Origin: Sulfurimonas sp.
Lineage (GTDB): Bacteria > Campylobacterota > Campylobacteria > Campylobacterales > Sulfurimonadaceae
Assembly: GCF_029027585.1 (NCBI RefSeq)
Contig: NZ_CP093397.1
Location: forward strand, 1,539,405-1,603,404
DNA length: 64,000 nucleotides
Reading direction: 5' to 3'
Shown here: positions 26,529 through 35,096 of the stretch, piece after piece
Layout of the letters: every line of letters starts with the position of its first letter
Numbering within the stretch: the stretch's first letter is position 1
The notes under the pieces: model-generated
Databases searched by the model: none
The model's input: only the letters and a program-made list of their open reading frames with translations
Told to the model about the DNA's origin: nothing
Made by a program: the position numbers and the translations under genes

Positions 26529-26561
26529 GTAATCTAACTGTAACATAGTAATTTTATACTT
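26529..26561 (+). promoter_or_regulatory. Probable Pho box and promoter of pstS
   Basis: GTAATCT and GTAAC 11 bases apart, then an AT-rich spacer and TATACTT, all in the same positions as in the segment before pstC (24648-24680, minus strand). The pstS ATG follows 28 bases later. The common arrangement implies joint control by a phosphate-responsive regulator. Confidence 0.65.
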
Positions 26562-26589
26562 TCGCATCTTAAAATGAAAAGGTACGAAA

Positions 26590-27594
26590 ATGTTAAATAA
26601 AATACTTAGCGTTGCAGTAGTTGTAGCAGTTGCTTTTAGTTCATCAATAGCGGCTGATAAAATAAATGGAGCGGGGGCATCTTTTCCTGCTCCTGTATAT
26701 TATGATTGGGCATATAGTTATAAAAAAGATACTCAAAACCGCGTTAATTATCAGTCTATTGGTTCTGGTGGTGGAATCAAGCAAATTACAAAACGCATTG
26801 TAAATTTTGGTGCATCTGATAAACCTCTTAATTCTAAAAAATTAACTTCGTCAAAACTTTTACAATTTCCAGCAGTTATTGGTTCAATAGTTATAGCTTT
26901 TAATGTTAAAGGCATTGCTGATGAAACTTTGAAACTATCAAACGAGGTTGTTGCAGATATATTTGCAGGTAAAATTACTTCATGGAATGATTCAAAAATT
27001 ACTGCTAATAATAGTGGTTTAAATCTTCCAAATCAAAAAATCATAGTTGTTCATCGTTCAGATGGAAGTGGTACAACTTATAACTTCACTTATTATTTAA
27101 GTGGCAGTTCAAAAAATTGGAAAAATAATTTTGGAACAGGTAAAGCAGTTGATTGGGCAGTAGGAATTGGCGGAAAAGGAAATGAGGGTGTTGCTAACTT
27201 AGTTAAACAAACTCCATATTCTATAGGTTACATAGAAAATGCGTATAAAGAGAAAAATCACCTATCTGCTGCAATATTAAAAACAGCAAATGGAAAATGG
27301 GTAAAAGCAACTGAAGCAAACTTCAAAGCTGCTGCAAAGTATGCAAGTTGGACAAAAAAAGATAATTTTTATGCGATGTTAGCTCTTCAACCTGGAGATA
27401 CTTCTTATCCTATTGTTGCGGCTACTTTTATTTTACTTCCTGTTGAAAAAGTAGAAATGAATAAAAAAGTCATAGCATTTTATGATTATGCTTTTAAAAA
27501 TGGTGATAAATCAGCTAAGAAGTTAGGATATATTCCACTTCCAGAGGCTACTAAAAAAATGATTAGAGAGTATTGGGCAACTAATATAAAATAA
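26590..27594 (+). CDS. pstS: Periplasmic phosphate-binding protein
   Basis: A 334-residue secreted protein with signal peptide MLNKILSVAVVVAVAFSSSIAA. The mature start GAGASFPAPVYYDWAYSYKK, the QSIGSGGGIKQI loop, FGASDKPL and the phosphate-contacting VVHRSDGSGTTYNFTYYL are PstS hallmarks. It captures phosphate for PstCAB. It is separated from pstC by the two ppk2 genes and lies on the opposite strand, unlike the usual pstSCAB order, but it shares their operator. A strong terminator follows directly. Confidence 0.96.
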   Translation: MLNKILSVAVVVAVAFSSSIAADKINGAGASFPAPVYYDWAYSYKKDTQNRVNYQSIGSGGGIKQITKRIVNFGASDKPLNSKKLTSSKLLQFPAVIGSIVIAFNVKGIADETLKLSNEVVADIFAGKITSWNDSKITANNSGLNLPNQKIIVVHRSDGSGTTYNFTYYLSGSSKNWKNNFGTGKAVDWAVGIGGKGNEGVANLVKQTPYSIGYIENAYKEKNHLSAAILKTANGKWVKATEANFKAAAKYASWTKKDNFYAMLALQPGDTSYPIVAATFILLPVEKVEMNKKVIAFYDYAFKNGDKSAKKLGYIPLPEATKKMIREYWATNIK

Positions 27595-27598
27595 TTAT

Positions 27599-27632
27599 GG
27601 TTCTTGCATCTTGAGAATGCAAGAACCTTTTT
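27599..27632 (+). terminator. Intrinsic terminator of pstS
   Basis: GGTTCTTGCAT (27599-27609) pairs with ATGCAAGAACC (27617-27627) over a 7-base loop and is followed by TTTTT. It overlaps the last two bases of the convergent J-domain gene by its T-tract. Confidence 0.88.
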
Positions 27633-27910
27633 ATGAGTTAAAACTTTTAAACCAATCATCAGGTCTATTTGCCAAAGGGTTTTGTCTATTAAACTCATCT
27701 TCATCAAGAGAAAATCTAAAATTTTTCATATATTGTTGTATGGTTTTTATATGCCTCATTTACCTCTTTAAATTTATCATCATTTCCATTTTGCATATCA
27801 GGATGATATTTTTTTGATAGCCTAAGATATTGGTTTTTTAACTCATTATTTGTCATTCGTGTTACTATATTCAAACTATCAAGAGCTTGCTCAAAATCTG
27901 CATAACGCAT
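27631..27910 (-). pseudogene. Short J-domain protein, broken by a one-base frameshift
   Basis: From ATG at 27910 the frame reads a J-domain: FEQALDSLNIVTRMTNNELKNQYLRLSKKYHPDMQNG with the diagnostic HPD, then NEAYK, and stops early at residue 64. If one base is removed from the T5 run at 27744-27748, the frame continues TIQQYMKNFRFSLDEDEF and ends FKSFNS at TAA 27631-27633, giving about 92 residues, a better gene end. J-domains stimulate Hsp70 ATPase. The lesion is at a homopolymer, so sequencing error is as likely as true decay. Translation of the whole locus is otherwise intact. Confidence 0.7.
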
Positions 27911-27946
27911 AACTATCCTTGTAATAAAGATGTAATATATAATTTG

Positions 27947-27952
27947 TATAAT
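27947..27952 (+). promoter_or_regulatory. Minus-10 element for the porin gene
   Basis: TATAAT within TTTGTATAATAGC, 29 bases before the porin ATG and after a T/A-rich stretch, matching the group's sigma-70 style. No repeat like the pst operators is seen here. Confidence 0.6.
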
Positions 27953-27980
27953 AGCATAACAAAAAAAAGGAATCTAAGAA

Positions 27981-29177
27981 ATGAAAAAAATCGTTTTATC
28001 AGCATTAACTGTGTTAACAATAGGTACAGTCGGTGCAACAGCAGGTGATATTAAATTATATTCAAATAAAGATGGACAAGTTTTTACAACGGCTGGGGAA
28101 GGTCGAACAGAGTTGAGAAGTTCTAGTACAAAAGTTTCTGCAAAAGCTTCAAAATTAAAGTTTAGTGGCACGCATTATTTAGGTTTTATTAACAAAAATA
28201 TGAAAGAAGGTGATAGTACAAATAACTTTGAAATGCGTCGAAACTACCTTCAAGTTAAAGCGTATTTGTTAGAAGACCCTAAAAGTTATCTTCGTGTTAC
28301 GCTAGATGCAACTTATACAAATAAAACTGCTAATGGTGAAGGTCATGCAAATGTATATGTTAAATATGCGTATCTTTATCTAAACGAAGTTCTACCATTT
28401 ACAGGTGTTGAATTTGGTATGGTTCACAGACCTTGGATTGATTATGAAGAGCATCAAGGTTGGTGGATGCGTTCAATCTCTAAAGTTTTTGTAGAAGCAA
28501 GTGAAGCTGGTCATTTAACAAATTCTGCTGATTTAGGTTTCAATTTTAAAACAAAAACTGATTATTTTACATCTGAGCTAGGTATATTTAATGGTGAAGG
28601 TTACCATGGATCAAATGATAATGGTGGAGCTAATGATGAAGAGATTGGTGATGGTGTTTCAGCTGAGTGGAGATTAACAGCATCTATACTAGGAAATGGA
28701 AAGAAAAAAAGAAAACCTTTAAAAGACAATTATTTTGATGCTTCTTTCTTTGGTCAATATAATATGCAAAACTCTCATAATGCAGATGCAGCTGGAAAGT
28801 TAGCAGATTATAAATTTTATGGTCTGCATACTGTTTACAATATGCCATCTTTTTTAATTGCCGCTCAATATGTTAAGTCTGAGAATGATAGAATTGATAG
28901 CACAACTGACTGGAATGGACAAGGATACTCTGTAAATGGTACTTATCGTATAGGCGATAAAAAACAATTTTCTGTAGTTGCTCGTTATGATAGATGGGAA
29001 AATAAAGACACGGTTAGTAATGATGTAACTTCAAAAGAAAACAGTTATATCTATGGTCTTGCTTGGCAACAAAACAAAAATGTAAAATGGCTTCTTTCTG
29101 GTCAAACTTATGATGTTGAAAATTCAACTAACAAAGACTGGACATCTGCAATGATAACTGCTGAGGTTCACTGGTAA
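27981..29177 (+). CDS. Outer-membrane porin, phosphate-selective-porin-like
   Basis: A 398-residue secreted protein (signal peptide about 1-22, ending TAG). The body consists of alternating amphipathic strands with aromatic girdles (YLRVTLDATYTNKT, VYVKYAYLYLNEVLPFTGVEFGMVHRPW, FFGQYNMQ, FSVVARYDRWENK, YIYGLAWQQNKNVKWLLSGQTYDV) and ends AEVHW, an outer-membrane assembly signal. The GMVHRPWIDYEEHQGWWMRSISKVF region resembles OprO/OprP-type porins. Its place directly after pstS supports a role in phosphate or anion uptake, but selectivity is inferred from position only. Confidence 0.7.
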   Translation: MKKIVLSALTVLTIGTVGATAGDIKLYSNKDGQVFTTAGEGRTELRSSSTKVSAKASKLKFSGTHYLGFINKNMKEGDSTNNFEMRRNYLQVKAYLLEDPKSYLRVTLDATYTNKTANGEGHANVYVKYAYLYLNEVLPFTGVEFGMVHRPWIDYEEHQGWWMRSISKVFVEASEAGHLTNSADLGFNFKTKTDYFTSELGIFNGEGYHGSNDNGGANDEEIGDGVSAEWRLTASILGNGKKKRKPLKDNYFDASFFGQYNMQNSHNADAAGKLADYKFYGLHTVYNMPSFLIAAQYVKSENDRIDSTTDWNGQGYSVNGTYRIGDKKQFSVVARYDRWENKDTVSNDVTSKENSYIYGLAWQQNKNVKWLLSGQTYDVENSTNKDWTSAMITAEVHW

Positions 29178-29233
29178 GATTTAAGGTCCATTTTTATGGG
29201 TCTTATTTGATTTATATCATCCTTAAAAAAAGC

Positions 29234-29239
29234 TATAAT
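29234..29239 (+). promoter_or_regulatory. Minus-10 element for the first desaturase
   Basis: TATAAT in AAAAGCTATAATATATC, 39 bases before the ATG at 29278, after an A-rich tract. It suggests the gene with the internal amber codon still has a promoter. Confidence 0.55.
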
Positions 29240-29277
29240 ATATCACTAAAATTTCTACTTATAAGGTGGTACTAATT

Positions 29278-30264
29278 ATGTCAACAGCAACATATCCTGA
29301 TATTTTTAAAGAGTTAAAAGATGAAGTTCGTGCAGCTGGTCTTTTAGAGCGTATTCCTGTTCGTGGTTCTATTGAAATGATATTAACAATGCTTAGTATG
29401 GTTCTATTTTATACAATCGTTGTAAATTGGCAAGCGATGGAGTTAGGGGCATTTTCTGCTTTCTTTTTGGGAATATTTTTAACGATTATTTTTACTCGTG
29501 CTGTATTTATCTCTCATGATATTTTACATACTCAGTATTTTAAAAATAAAACCCTTTCTTTTAAACTTAGTTATCCATTTTCTGCTTTTATATTAAGTAA
29601 TTCATCTTCTTGGTAGGATTTTAAACATAATATTAATCATCATACTTGGTGTAATGTTCCTGATAAAGATGAAGATATACTTGCAATGGACGGAGCTTTT
29701 ACAAAAAATCAAAAAGGTTGTAGTCCTTTTTTAAGAAGTATAAAATATCTTATTTTTTGGGGTGCAATGTTCTTTATGTATCCCGCATTTATAGCTCAAT
29801 CATATAGCTTCGCGGTTAGGAAAAAGAAATATGGTGAACTTGCAATGATGCTTCTTCACTGGCCTATTATATGGGGTCCTATATTCTATTTTATGCCATT
29901 TGCTAGTGCAATTACAATTTTTATCACTCTTTATATAGTTTTATCTGGCTGGCTTGCATTTGGTTTTATAACTAATCATTTAGGTTGTGAAGTTTTTGAA
30001 AAAGAAGAGAGTGAATCACTTTCATGGATGGAGTTACAAATGAGAACATCTCGTTCACTTATTGGTGGAAAATTTGTTCATTGGTTTTATGGTGGTTTAA
30101 ACACTCAAATCGAACATCATCTATTTCCAAAAGCACCAAGATTTAATCTTTTAAAAGTACAAGAAATGACAAGAGATTTTGCTAAAAAACATAATATTGC
30201 ATACTTTGAAGCAACACCAATTCAAGCTTATGTTCAAATAAATAATGTTTTAAAAGAGTATTGA
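29278..30264 (+). pseudogene. Fatty acid desaturase interrupted by an in-frame amber codon
   Basis: Reading from ATG 29278 (AAGGTGG ribosome site upstream), the frame encodes a membrane di-iron desaturase of 328 codons, cut by TAG at 29614-29616 with no frame change. The first His box (SHDILHTQ) lies before the stop; the second (KHNINHH) and third (QIEHHLFP) lie after it. The stop directly follows a TGG codon; a second Trp codon (TGG to TAG) would explain it. Hydrophobic segments before and after match the family. As it stands the product would be a 112-residue fragment without the metal site. It is convergent with a second, intact desaturase. Confidence 0.75.
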
Positions 30265-30281
30265 TAATAAAAAGAGAGAGT

Positions 30282-30307
30282 GCAGACTTAATAATAATTA
30301 AGTCTGC
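30282..30307. terminator. Hairpin between the convergent desaturase genes
   Basis: GCAGACTTAA (30282-30291) pairs with TTAAGTCTGC (30298-30307) around a 6-base loop. Its symmetric stem between two convergent genes suggests a bidirectional terminator, though the flanking T-tracts are weak. Confidence 0.6.
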
Positions 30308-30331
30308 TGAGTTATGTTTTAAAGAGCAGGA

Positions 30332-31693
30332 TTAAATTCCATCTACACGAAGTATTTTATCTTTTCCAACCATTAAATTAACGGTCATACCGATTCTTTT
30401 GAAAACGCTTTCTTGTCTGTACTCAATGTTATGTTTTAAACAAATTTCTTTTACAAGAGGTTGCATTTTTTGTTGGTAAGATTGAGGCGTATTTGGAAAT
30501 AGGTGATGCTCAATTTGGTAGTTTAAGAAACCATGTGTAAAGTCTATTAAATCTGTTCCAGTATTGTAATTTACACTTCCCATAATCTGTCTAAGGTAGA
30601 ACTCTCCTTGAGATTTATGTGGCTCTGAAAACTGGTAAATATCTCCTGCCGAGTGGTTTGGTACGATTACTAAAAATGAGTGAAGGTTTGCATATACTTC
30701 TGCCATTACTAATATAATTAAAGCACTTACAACAGCAGTCCAACCAAGTGGTAAAAACAGAAGAGGCATAGCTACAAACTGAAATAATCCATAAGGTAAA
30801 TAGAAATCTTTCCAAAGTTTTCTTCCTGTTTGAGAAAATGGAAGATAGTTATACTCATCAGTTTCTGGTAACTTATTTTTTCTTCTTTCTTTATTATTTA
30901 AAATTCTCATAGTATTTGGAGCATAGTATGTGGGTTTCCAAACACAGGCAAAAGCATAAACAAGAACCTTTTTAGACCAAAAAGGAGCTGGAAAGTTTAT
31001 GAGCCATTGAAGATTTTTTTCAACATTATCTGGATCATCGTCTTCTCCTAAATGATAATGGTGCATAATATTATGCTCATATTCCCATGCATCAGGTTTT
31101 ATCCAGTCAAGCCAATCGATATATCGTCTAGCTCCTCTAGCGTAACCTTTTTTCTTATACTTTAATGGAATGTTTGGAACTTTATCATAAGCACCATGTA
31201 AAATAGGATGAGTTATATCTGCCCATCTTGTTACATTTCCAACACCTACAAGAATTGCTGCAATAATACCCAATGTCCAAAAACCAAATGCTCCAAGACC
31301 AATAGAAACTTCAAGAGCAGTTACTAGATATATCATAAAGAAACCAGCAAATGTAGCACCTCTTGACCAGCGTTCAAGTTTGAGTAGATGCTGAAAGTCT
31401 TTTTCTGATACTGGACCAAGTTTTTCTTTAATCTCTTCTATATCTTTTTGAAGTAAGTCTTTATCAATATCTTCATATTTTGCATATATATGATTAGCAG
31501 GTAGTGCTTCGAATATTTTAGTTGGAGATTCATCTTCTACCTCGTTGAAAATATGAGTTTCTTCATTTGCTTCATCAGCCCAAATAGCTTCTTGTTTTTC
31601 AACTTCTAAGGCTTCTTCAGTTGAAACAATAGCATCTCTGTCTTCTCGTTGTTTAAGAATTTCATCTAATGTTTTCTTTGGATTTTGTGACAA
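30332..31693 (-). CDS. Membrane fatty acid desaturase with a long acidic N-terminus
   Basis: A 453-residue protein. The three histidine clusters of acyl desaturases are present: HPILHG, HNIMHH and QIEHHLFP. At least four hydrophobic segments surround them (for example FAGFFMIYLVTALEV and FGFWTLGIIAAILVGVGNV). The first 100 residues are hydrophilic and acidic, unusual for the family, and contain no recognised electron-carrier domain (no cytochrome b5 HPGG). The Q-x-x-HH third box is typical of front-end and acyl-lipid types. It introduces a double bond into membrane fatty acids, probably for cold adaptation. Ferredoxin or another donor must be encoded elsewhere. Confidence 0.85.
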   Translation of the reverse strand: MSQNPKKTLDEILKQREDRDAIVSTEEALEVEKQEAIWADEANEETHIFNEVEDESPTKIFEALPANHIYAKYEDIDKDLLQKDIEEIKEKLGPVSEKDFQHLLKLERWSRGATFAGFFMIYLVTALEVSIGLGAFGFWTLGIIAAILVGVGNVTRWADITHPILHGAYDKVPNIPLKYKKKGYARGARRYIDWLDWIKPDAWEYEHNIMHHYHLGEDDDPDNVEKNLQWLINFPAPFWSKKVLVYAFACVWKPTYYAPNTMRILNNKERRKNKLPETDEYNYLPFSQTGRKLWKDFYLPYGLFQFVAMPLLFLPLGWTAVVSALIILVMAEVYANLHSFLVIVPNHSAGDIYQFSEPHKSQGEFYLRQIMGSVNYNTGTDLIDFTHGFLNYQIEHHLFPNTPQSYQQKMQPLVKEICLKHNIEYRQESVFKRIGMTVNLMVGKDKILRVDGI

Positions 31694-31844
31694 AATTTGC
31701 CCCTTTTCATTAAGTGGATTTATAATTCATATTATATGGAAAAATACTTAAGGGCACCTCTAAAAACTATTGTTAATAAATAATAAACATCAATTTGGAT
31801 AAAATAGCAATAATTTATAAAGCAACGCTTAATTGGAGATTTTA

Positions 31845-32765
31845 ATGGATGCAGCCAAATATATTTGGATGAATGGAGAATTTGTAGCTTGGGAAGATGC
31901 TAAAATACATGTACTCTCCCACACGCTACACTATGGAAATGGTGTAATAGAAGGTACTAAAGCTTACAAAACTGAAAAAGGGTATGCAATTTTTCGTTTA
32001 AATGAGCATACTACAAGATTAAAAGAATCAGCAAAAATGACTCTTATTGATATTCCTTATACAGTTGAGGAGATGAATAAAGTTCAAATAGAGTTAATTA
32101 AAAAGAATGAGTTTGAAGGAGATAATGTTTACATTAGACCTTTTGCATTTTTAGGCTATGGAGTTATGGGTGTTTATCATAAAGATGCTCCTGTTGAAAC
32201 TGTTATGTCAGCTTGGGAATGGGGTGCTTATCTTGGTGAAGATGGGCTTAAAAATGGAATTAGGCTTAAAATAGCATCTATGACACGCCCAGCCAATACT
32301 TCAAATATGGGTAAAGCGAAAGCATCTGCTAACTATTTAAACTCTCAAATGGCTAAATTTGAAGCTATTGATTGTGGATATGATGAAGCACTTCTTTTAG
32401 ATGACCAAGGTTATGTAGCAGAAGCGAGTGGAGCTTGTTTTTTTATGGTTAAAAATGGAGAATTAATTACTCCTCCAAATGATAACTCTTTAGCATCTAT
32501 AACTCAAAAAATGGTTATAGAAATGGCTGAAGATTTTGGTATAAAAGTAACTCGTAGAAGAATAACAAGAGAAGAGGTTTATGTTGCAGATGAAGCATTT
32601 TTAACAGGAACAGCAGCAGAAATAACTCCAGTAGCAAATGTAGATGCTAGAGATATTGGCTGTGGTTCTCGTGGAAAAATGACTGAAAAAATTCAGAGTA
32701 CATATTTTGATATAGTTTTTGGGCGTAATAAAAAATACGAACATTACTTAACATATATAGATTAG
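31845..32765 (+). CDS. ilvE: Branched-chain amino acid aminotransferase
   Basis: A 306-residue class IV PLP enzyme from ATG 31845, six bases after GGAGA; a TTG twelve bases earlier would add four residues. Features are the start KYIWMNGEFVAWEDAKIHVLSHTLHYGNGVIEG, the PLP lysine in GKAKASANYLNSQMAKFEA and the C-terminal GTAAEITPV loop. It makes the last step of valine, leucine and isoleucine synthesis. In Campylobacter ilvE is likewise followed by the SPFH gene, 30 bases away here. A minus-10-like TAAAAT lies upstream. Confidence 0.95.
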   Translation: MDAAKYIWMNGEFVAWEDAKIHVLSHTLHYGNGVIEGTKAYKTEKGYAIFRLNEHTTRLKESAKMTLIDIPYTVEEMNKVQIELIKKNEFEGDNVYIRPFAFLGYGVMGVYHKDAPVETVMSAWEWGAYLGEDGLKNGIRLKIASMTRPANTSNMGKAKASANYLNSQMAKFEAIDCGYDEALLLDDQGYVAEASGACFFMVKNGELITPPNDNSLASITQKMVIEMAEDFGIKVTRRRITREEVYVADEAFLTGTAAEITPVANVDARDIGCGSRGKMTEKIQSTYFDIVFGRNKKYEHYLTYID

Positions 32766-32795
32766 GAAATAAAAATGAAAGAGGAGAATATTTTA

Positions 32796-33881
32796 ATGGC
32801 ATCAGATATGAATGATTATTTTAACAAAAAAAAGAGCGAGAGTGGTGGATTTGGAAAAAAATCTAGCGGTGGTTCAGGTGGTGGCAGTGGTCCACAAATA
32901 CCAAAAATTGATTTAAATTTTGGTGGAGGTAAAGCGGGGATAGTTTATTTTATTGTTGCTGTTATTATCATGTTAGTTTTAGCAAAACCTTTTACTATTG
33001 TTGAAGAGGGACAACGCGGTATTTTAAGTACAAATGGTAAGTATCAAGACCAAGCACTTCTACCGGGACTTCATTTTATCATTCCTGTTATTCAAAGAGT
33101 ATATATTGTAGATACAAAAGTTCGTATTATTAACTATGCTTCTCGTATTGAAGCAACAGGTGGTCAATCTGGAATAGGATCTAAACCAGCTATTACAGTT
33201 CTTGATAAGCGTGGTCTTCCTGTTTCTATTGAGCTTACTGTTCAGTATAGACTTAACTCTCAGTTTGCAGCACAGACTATCTCTAACTGGGGCTTTTCTT
33301 GGGAAGATAAAATTATTAATCCTGTTGTAAGAGATGTAGTTCGTAATGTTGTTGGTAAGTACGATGCGGAATCGCTTCCACAAAAAAGAAATACTATAGC
33401 TGATGAGATTGAAACAGGAATCCGTAATAGTGTTAGTGGACTTAAAAATTCTCCAGCAGACTTACAATCAGTTCAACTTCGTGAGATTGTTTTACCTACT
33501 AAAGTAAAAGAACAAATAGAAGCGGTTCAAATAGCAAAACAAGCTGTGCAAAAAGCAGAACAAGATGTTCAGCGTGTAAAACAAGAAGCATTGAAGCGTG
33601 CTGCAGAAGCTGAAGGTATAGCTCAAAAGAAAAGAATCGAAGCACAAGGTATAGCAGATGCTGTAACGATTCAAGCAGATGCAAAAGCAAAAGCAAATAT
33701 ATTGATTTCAAAATCATTAACAACTAAACTTTTACAGTTAGAGCAGATGAAAGTTCAAGGTAAGTTTAACGATGCTCTTAGAGATAATAAAGATGCAAAA
33801 ATCTTCTTAACTCCTGGTGGTTCAACTCCAAATATTTGGGTTGATATGAAAAATGCTAAACAGAGAACTACGGCGCGTTAA
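32796..33881 (+). CDS. SPFH/band 7 membrane protein (prohibitin/HflK-like)
   Basis: A 361-residue protein from ATG 32796 (GAGGAG ribosome site); an ATG at 32775 would add seven residues. A flexible Gly/Ser-rich N-terminus (SGGSGGGSGPQ) precedes one membrane segment (GIVYFIVAVIIMLVLA). The band 7 domain follows (about 65-230, FTIVEEGQRGILSTNGKY, LLPGLHFIIPVIQ), then a long Ala/Glu/Lys/Gln coiled coil (about 230-310). Such proteins assemble into ring or cage scaffolds in membranes and may regulate proteases such as FtsH. It overlaps hisIE by one base (TAATG). Confidence 0.85.
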   Translation: MASDMNDYFNKKKSESGGFGKKSSGGSGGGSGPQIPKIDLNFGGGKAGIVYFIVAVIIMLVLAKPFTIVEEGQRGILSTNGKYQDQALLPGLHFIIPVIQRVYIVDTKVRIINYASRIEATGGQSGIGSKPAITVLDKRGLPVSIELTVQYRLNSQFAAQTISNWGFSWEDKIINPVVRDVVRNVVGKYDAESLPQKRNTIADEIETGIRNSVSGLKNSPADLQSVQLREIVLPTKVKEQIEAVQIAKQAVQKAEQDVQRVKQEALKRAAEAEGIAQKKRIEAQGIADAVTIQADAKAKANILISKSLTTKLLQLEQMKVQGKFNDALRDNKDAKIFLTPGGSTPNIWVDMKNAKQRTTAR

Positions 33882-34567
33882 TGAGTGTAGATGCTATCTT
33901 AAATAGAGTAGATTGGCAAAAGTCTGAACTTTTGCCAGTTATCATTCAAGATGAAAAAAATAGTGAAGTTTTGATGATGGCTTATATGAATAAAGAAGCA
34001 CTAGAACTCTCCCTTACTACAAAAATAGCGCATTACTTCTCAAGAAGTAAACAGCGCATCTGGAAAAAAGGTGAGAGCAGTGGACATATTCAAAAAATAC
34101 ACTCTTTTCATATAGACTGTGATAATGATACTCTTCTTTTAAAAGTAACGCAAGAAGGAGTAGCTTGTCATACAGGCAGGCGTTCATGCTTTTTCACAGA
34201 ACTAGAAAGTGGAGATGTAACAGCTGATGTAGAAGTTAGCTCAGAGGCTCTTTATGGAGTTATAGATACACTATATCATACTATACAAGAGAGAAAACTT
34301 GCGGATCCAACAACTTCATGGACAGCAAAATTAATCAGTAAAGGTGACAATACAATTTTGAAAAAAGTTGTAGAAGAAGCTGGTGAGTTTAGTTTTGCAT
34401 ACAAAGATGATGATGAAGCTGAGATGATTTATGAAGCGGCAGATTTGACTTACCATATGTTGGTTGCTCTTGCTGTAAAAAATATATCCCCAGATAGAAT
34501 TAAACAAGAGTTAGCAAGAAGATTTAACATGAGTGGAATAGCTGAAAAAAATTCTAGAGAAAACTAA
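33881..34567 (+). CDS. hisI: Bifunctional phosphoribosyl-AMP cyclohydrolase / phosphoribosyl-ATP diphosphatase
   Basis: A 228-residue HisIE fusion. The HisI half (about 1-115) has LMMAYMNKEALELSLTT, HYFSRSKQRIWKKGESSGH and the zinc site with CDNDT and VACHTGRRSCFF. The HisE half (about 125-215) has SWTAKLISKGDNTILKKVVEEAGEFSFA and DLTYHMLVALA. It performs steps 2 and 3 of histidine synthesis. It overlaps the SPFH gene by one base, an order kept in relatives, with a putative histidinol-phosphatase 7 kb away in the window. Confidence 0.95.
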   Translation: MSVDAILNRVDWQKSELLPVIIQDEKNSEVLMMAYMNKEALELSLTTKIAHYFSRSKQRIWKKGESSGHIQKIHSFHIDCDNDTLLLKVTQEGVACHTGRRSCFFTELESGDVTADVEVSSEALYGVIDTLYHTIQERKLADPTTSWTAKLISKGDNTILKKVVEEAGEFSFAYKDDDEAEMIYEAADLTYHMLVALAVKNISPDRIKQELARRFNMSGIAEKNSREN

Positions 34568-34583
34568 GTAGGAAAGAATTATA

Positions 34584-35096
34584 GTGAAAGAAAAAATAAC
34601 CGCCTTTATAAATGAGCTTATAACATACGATTATATTCTTTTTGGCGGTGCTTTTATACTCTTTATATTATTTATAATATTGGGTATTGTGCTTAGAAAA
34701 AAAACATTTTTAGCAATCTTTTTTATACTCCTTTCTTTTGTTATCCTTTTTGGTTTTCCAACAATCGGTTATGTGAAGATGCATGAGTTTTTATTTAAAA
34801 ATTCTATTGAACTAGTTAGTGAAAAAAAGCTTACTTTTACAAAAGCAGTTGTTATAAATGCAACTATAACAAATGACTCAAAGCGCTATTTTAAAACTTG
34901 TAGAATTACCGCTAAAGCATATAAAGTAAGTAAAAATAAACTCAAAAGTTTTATATATTCATTTAAATCATTTAAAAAAATGTCGATTATACTTCAAGAT
35001 ATAGAAGTAGGTCAAACAAGAGAGTTTAAAATGTTTTTAGAACCTTTTACCTACTCAAAAAAATACCATATTTTATTAGGAGCAAAGTGTAAATGA
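34584..35096 (+). CDS. DUF2393-like membrane protein, first of a pair
   Basis: A 170-residue protein starting with GTG. Two hydrophobic segments occur near the N-terminus (YILFGGAFILFILFIILGIVL and FLAIFFILLSFVILFGFP), followed by a soluble beta-rich domain of about 100 residues (FTKAVVINATITNDSKRYFKTCRITAKAYK) that has the look of an immunoglobulin-like or FxLYD domain facing the periplasm. I recall this type as DUF2393, confined mostly to Campylobacterota. The next gene, overlapping by four bases, is a paralogue. The function is unknown. Confidence 0.6.
   Translation: MKEKITAFINELITYDYILFGGAFILFILFIILGIVLRKKTFLAIFFILLSFVILFGFPTIGYVKMHEFLFKNSIELVSEKKLTFTKAVVINATITNDSKRYFKTCRITAKAYKVSKNKLKSFIYSFKSFKKMSIILQDIEVGQTREFKMFLEPFTYSKKYHILLGAKCK

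Noticed and set aside
27486..27707. Minus-strand frame over the pstS end
   Set aside because: It runs through the pstS coding end and its terminator; the true minus-strand gene here is the J-domain frame in another phase.
29614..29616. Amber codon as pyrrolysine or recoding site in the desaturase
   Set aside because: No pyrrolysine genes or downstream recoding structure are seen, and desaturases are not known to use it; mutation or error is simpler.
33492..33723. Open minus-strand frames rich in Leu opposite the SPFH coiled coil
   Set aside because: They are the mirror of a Gln/Glu/Lys/Ala-rich coiled coil on the plus strand, have no ribosome site and match nothing.
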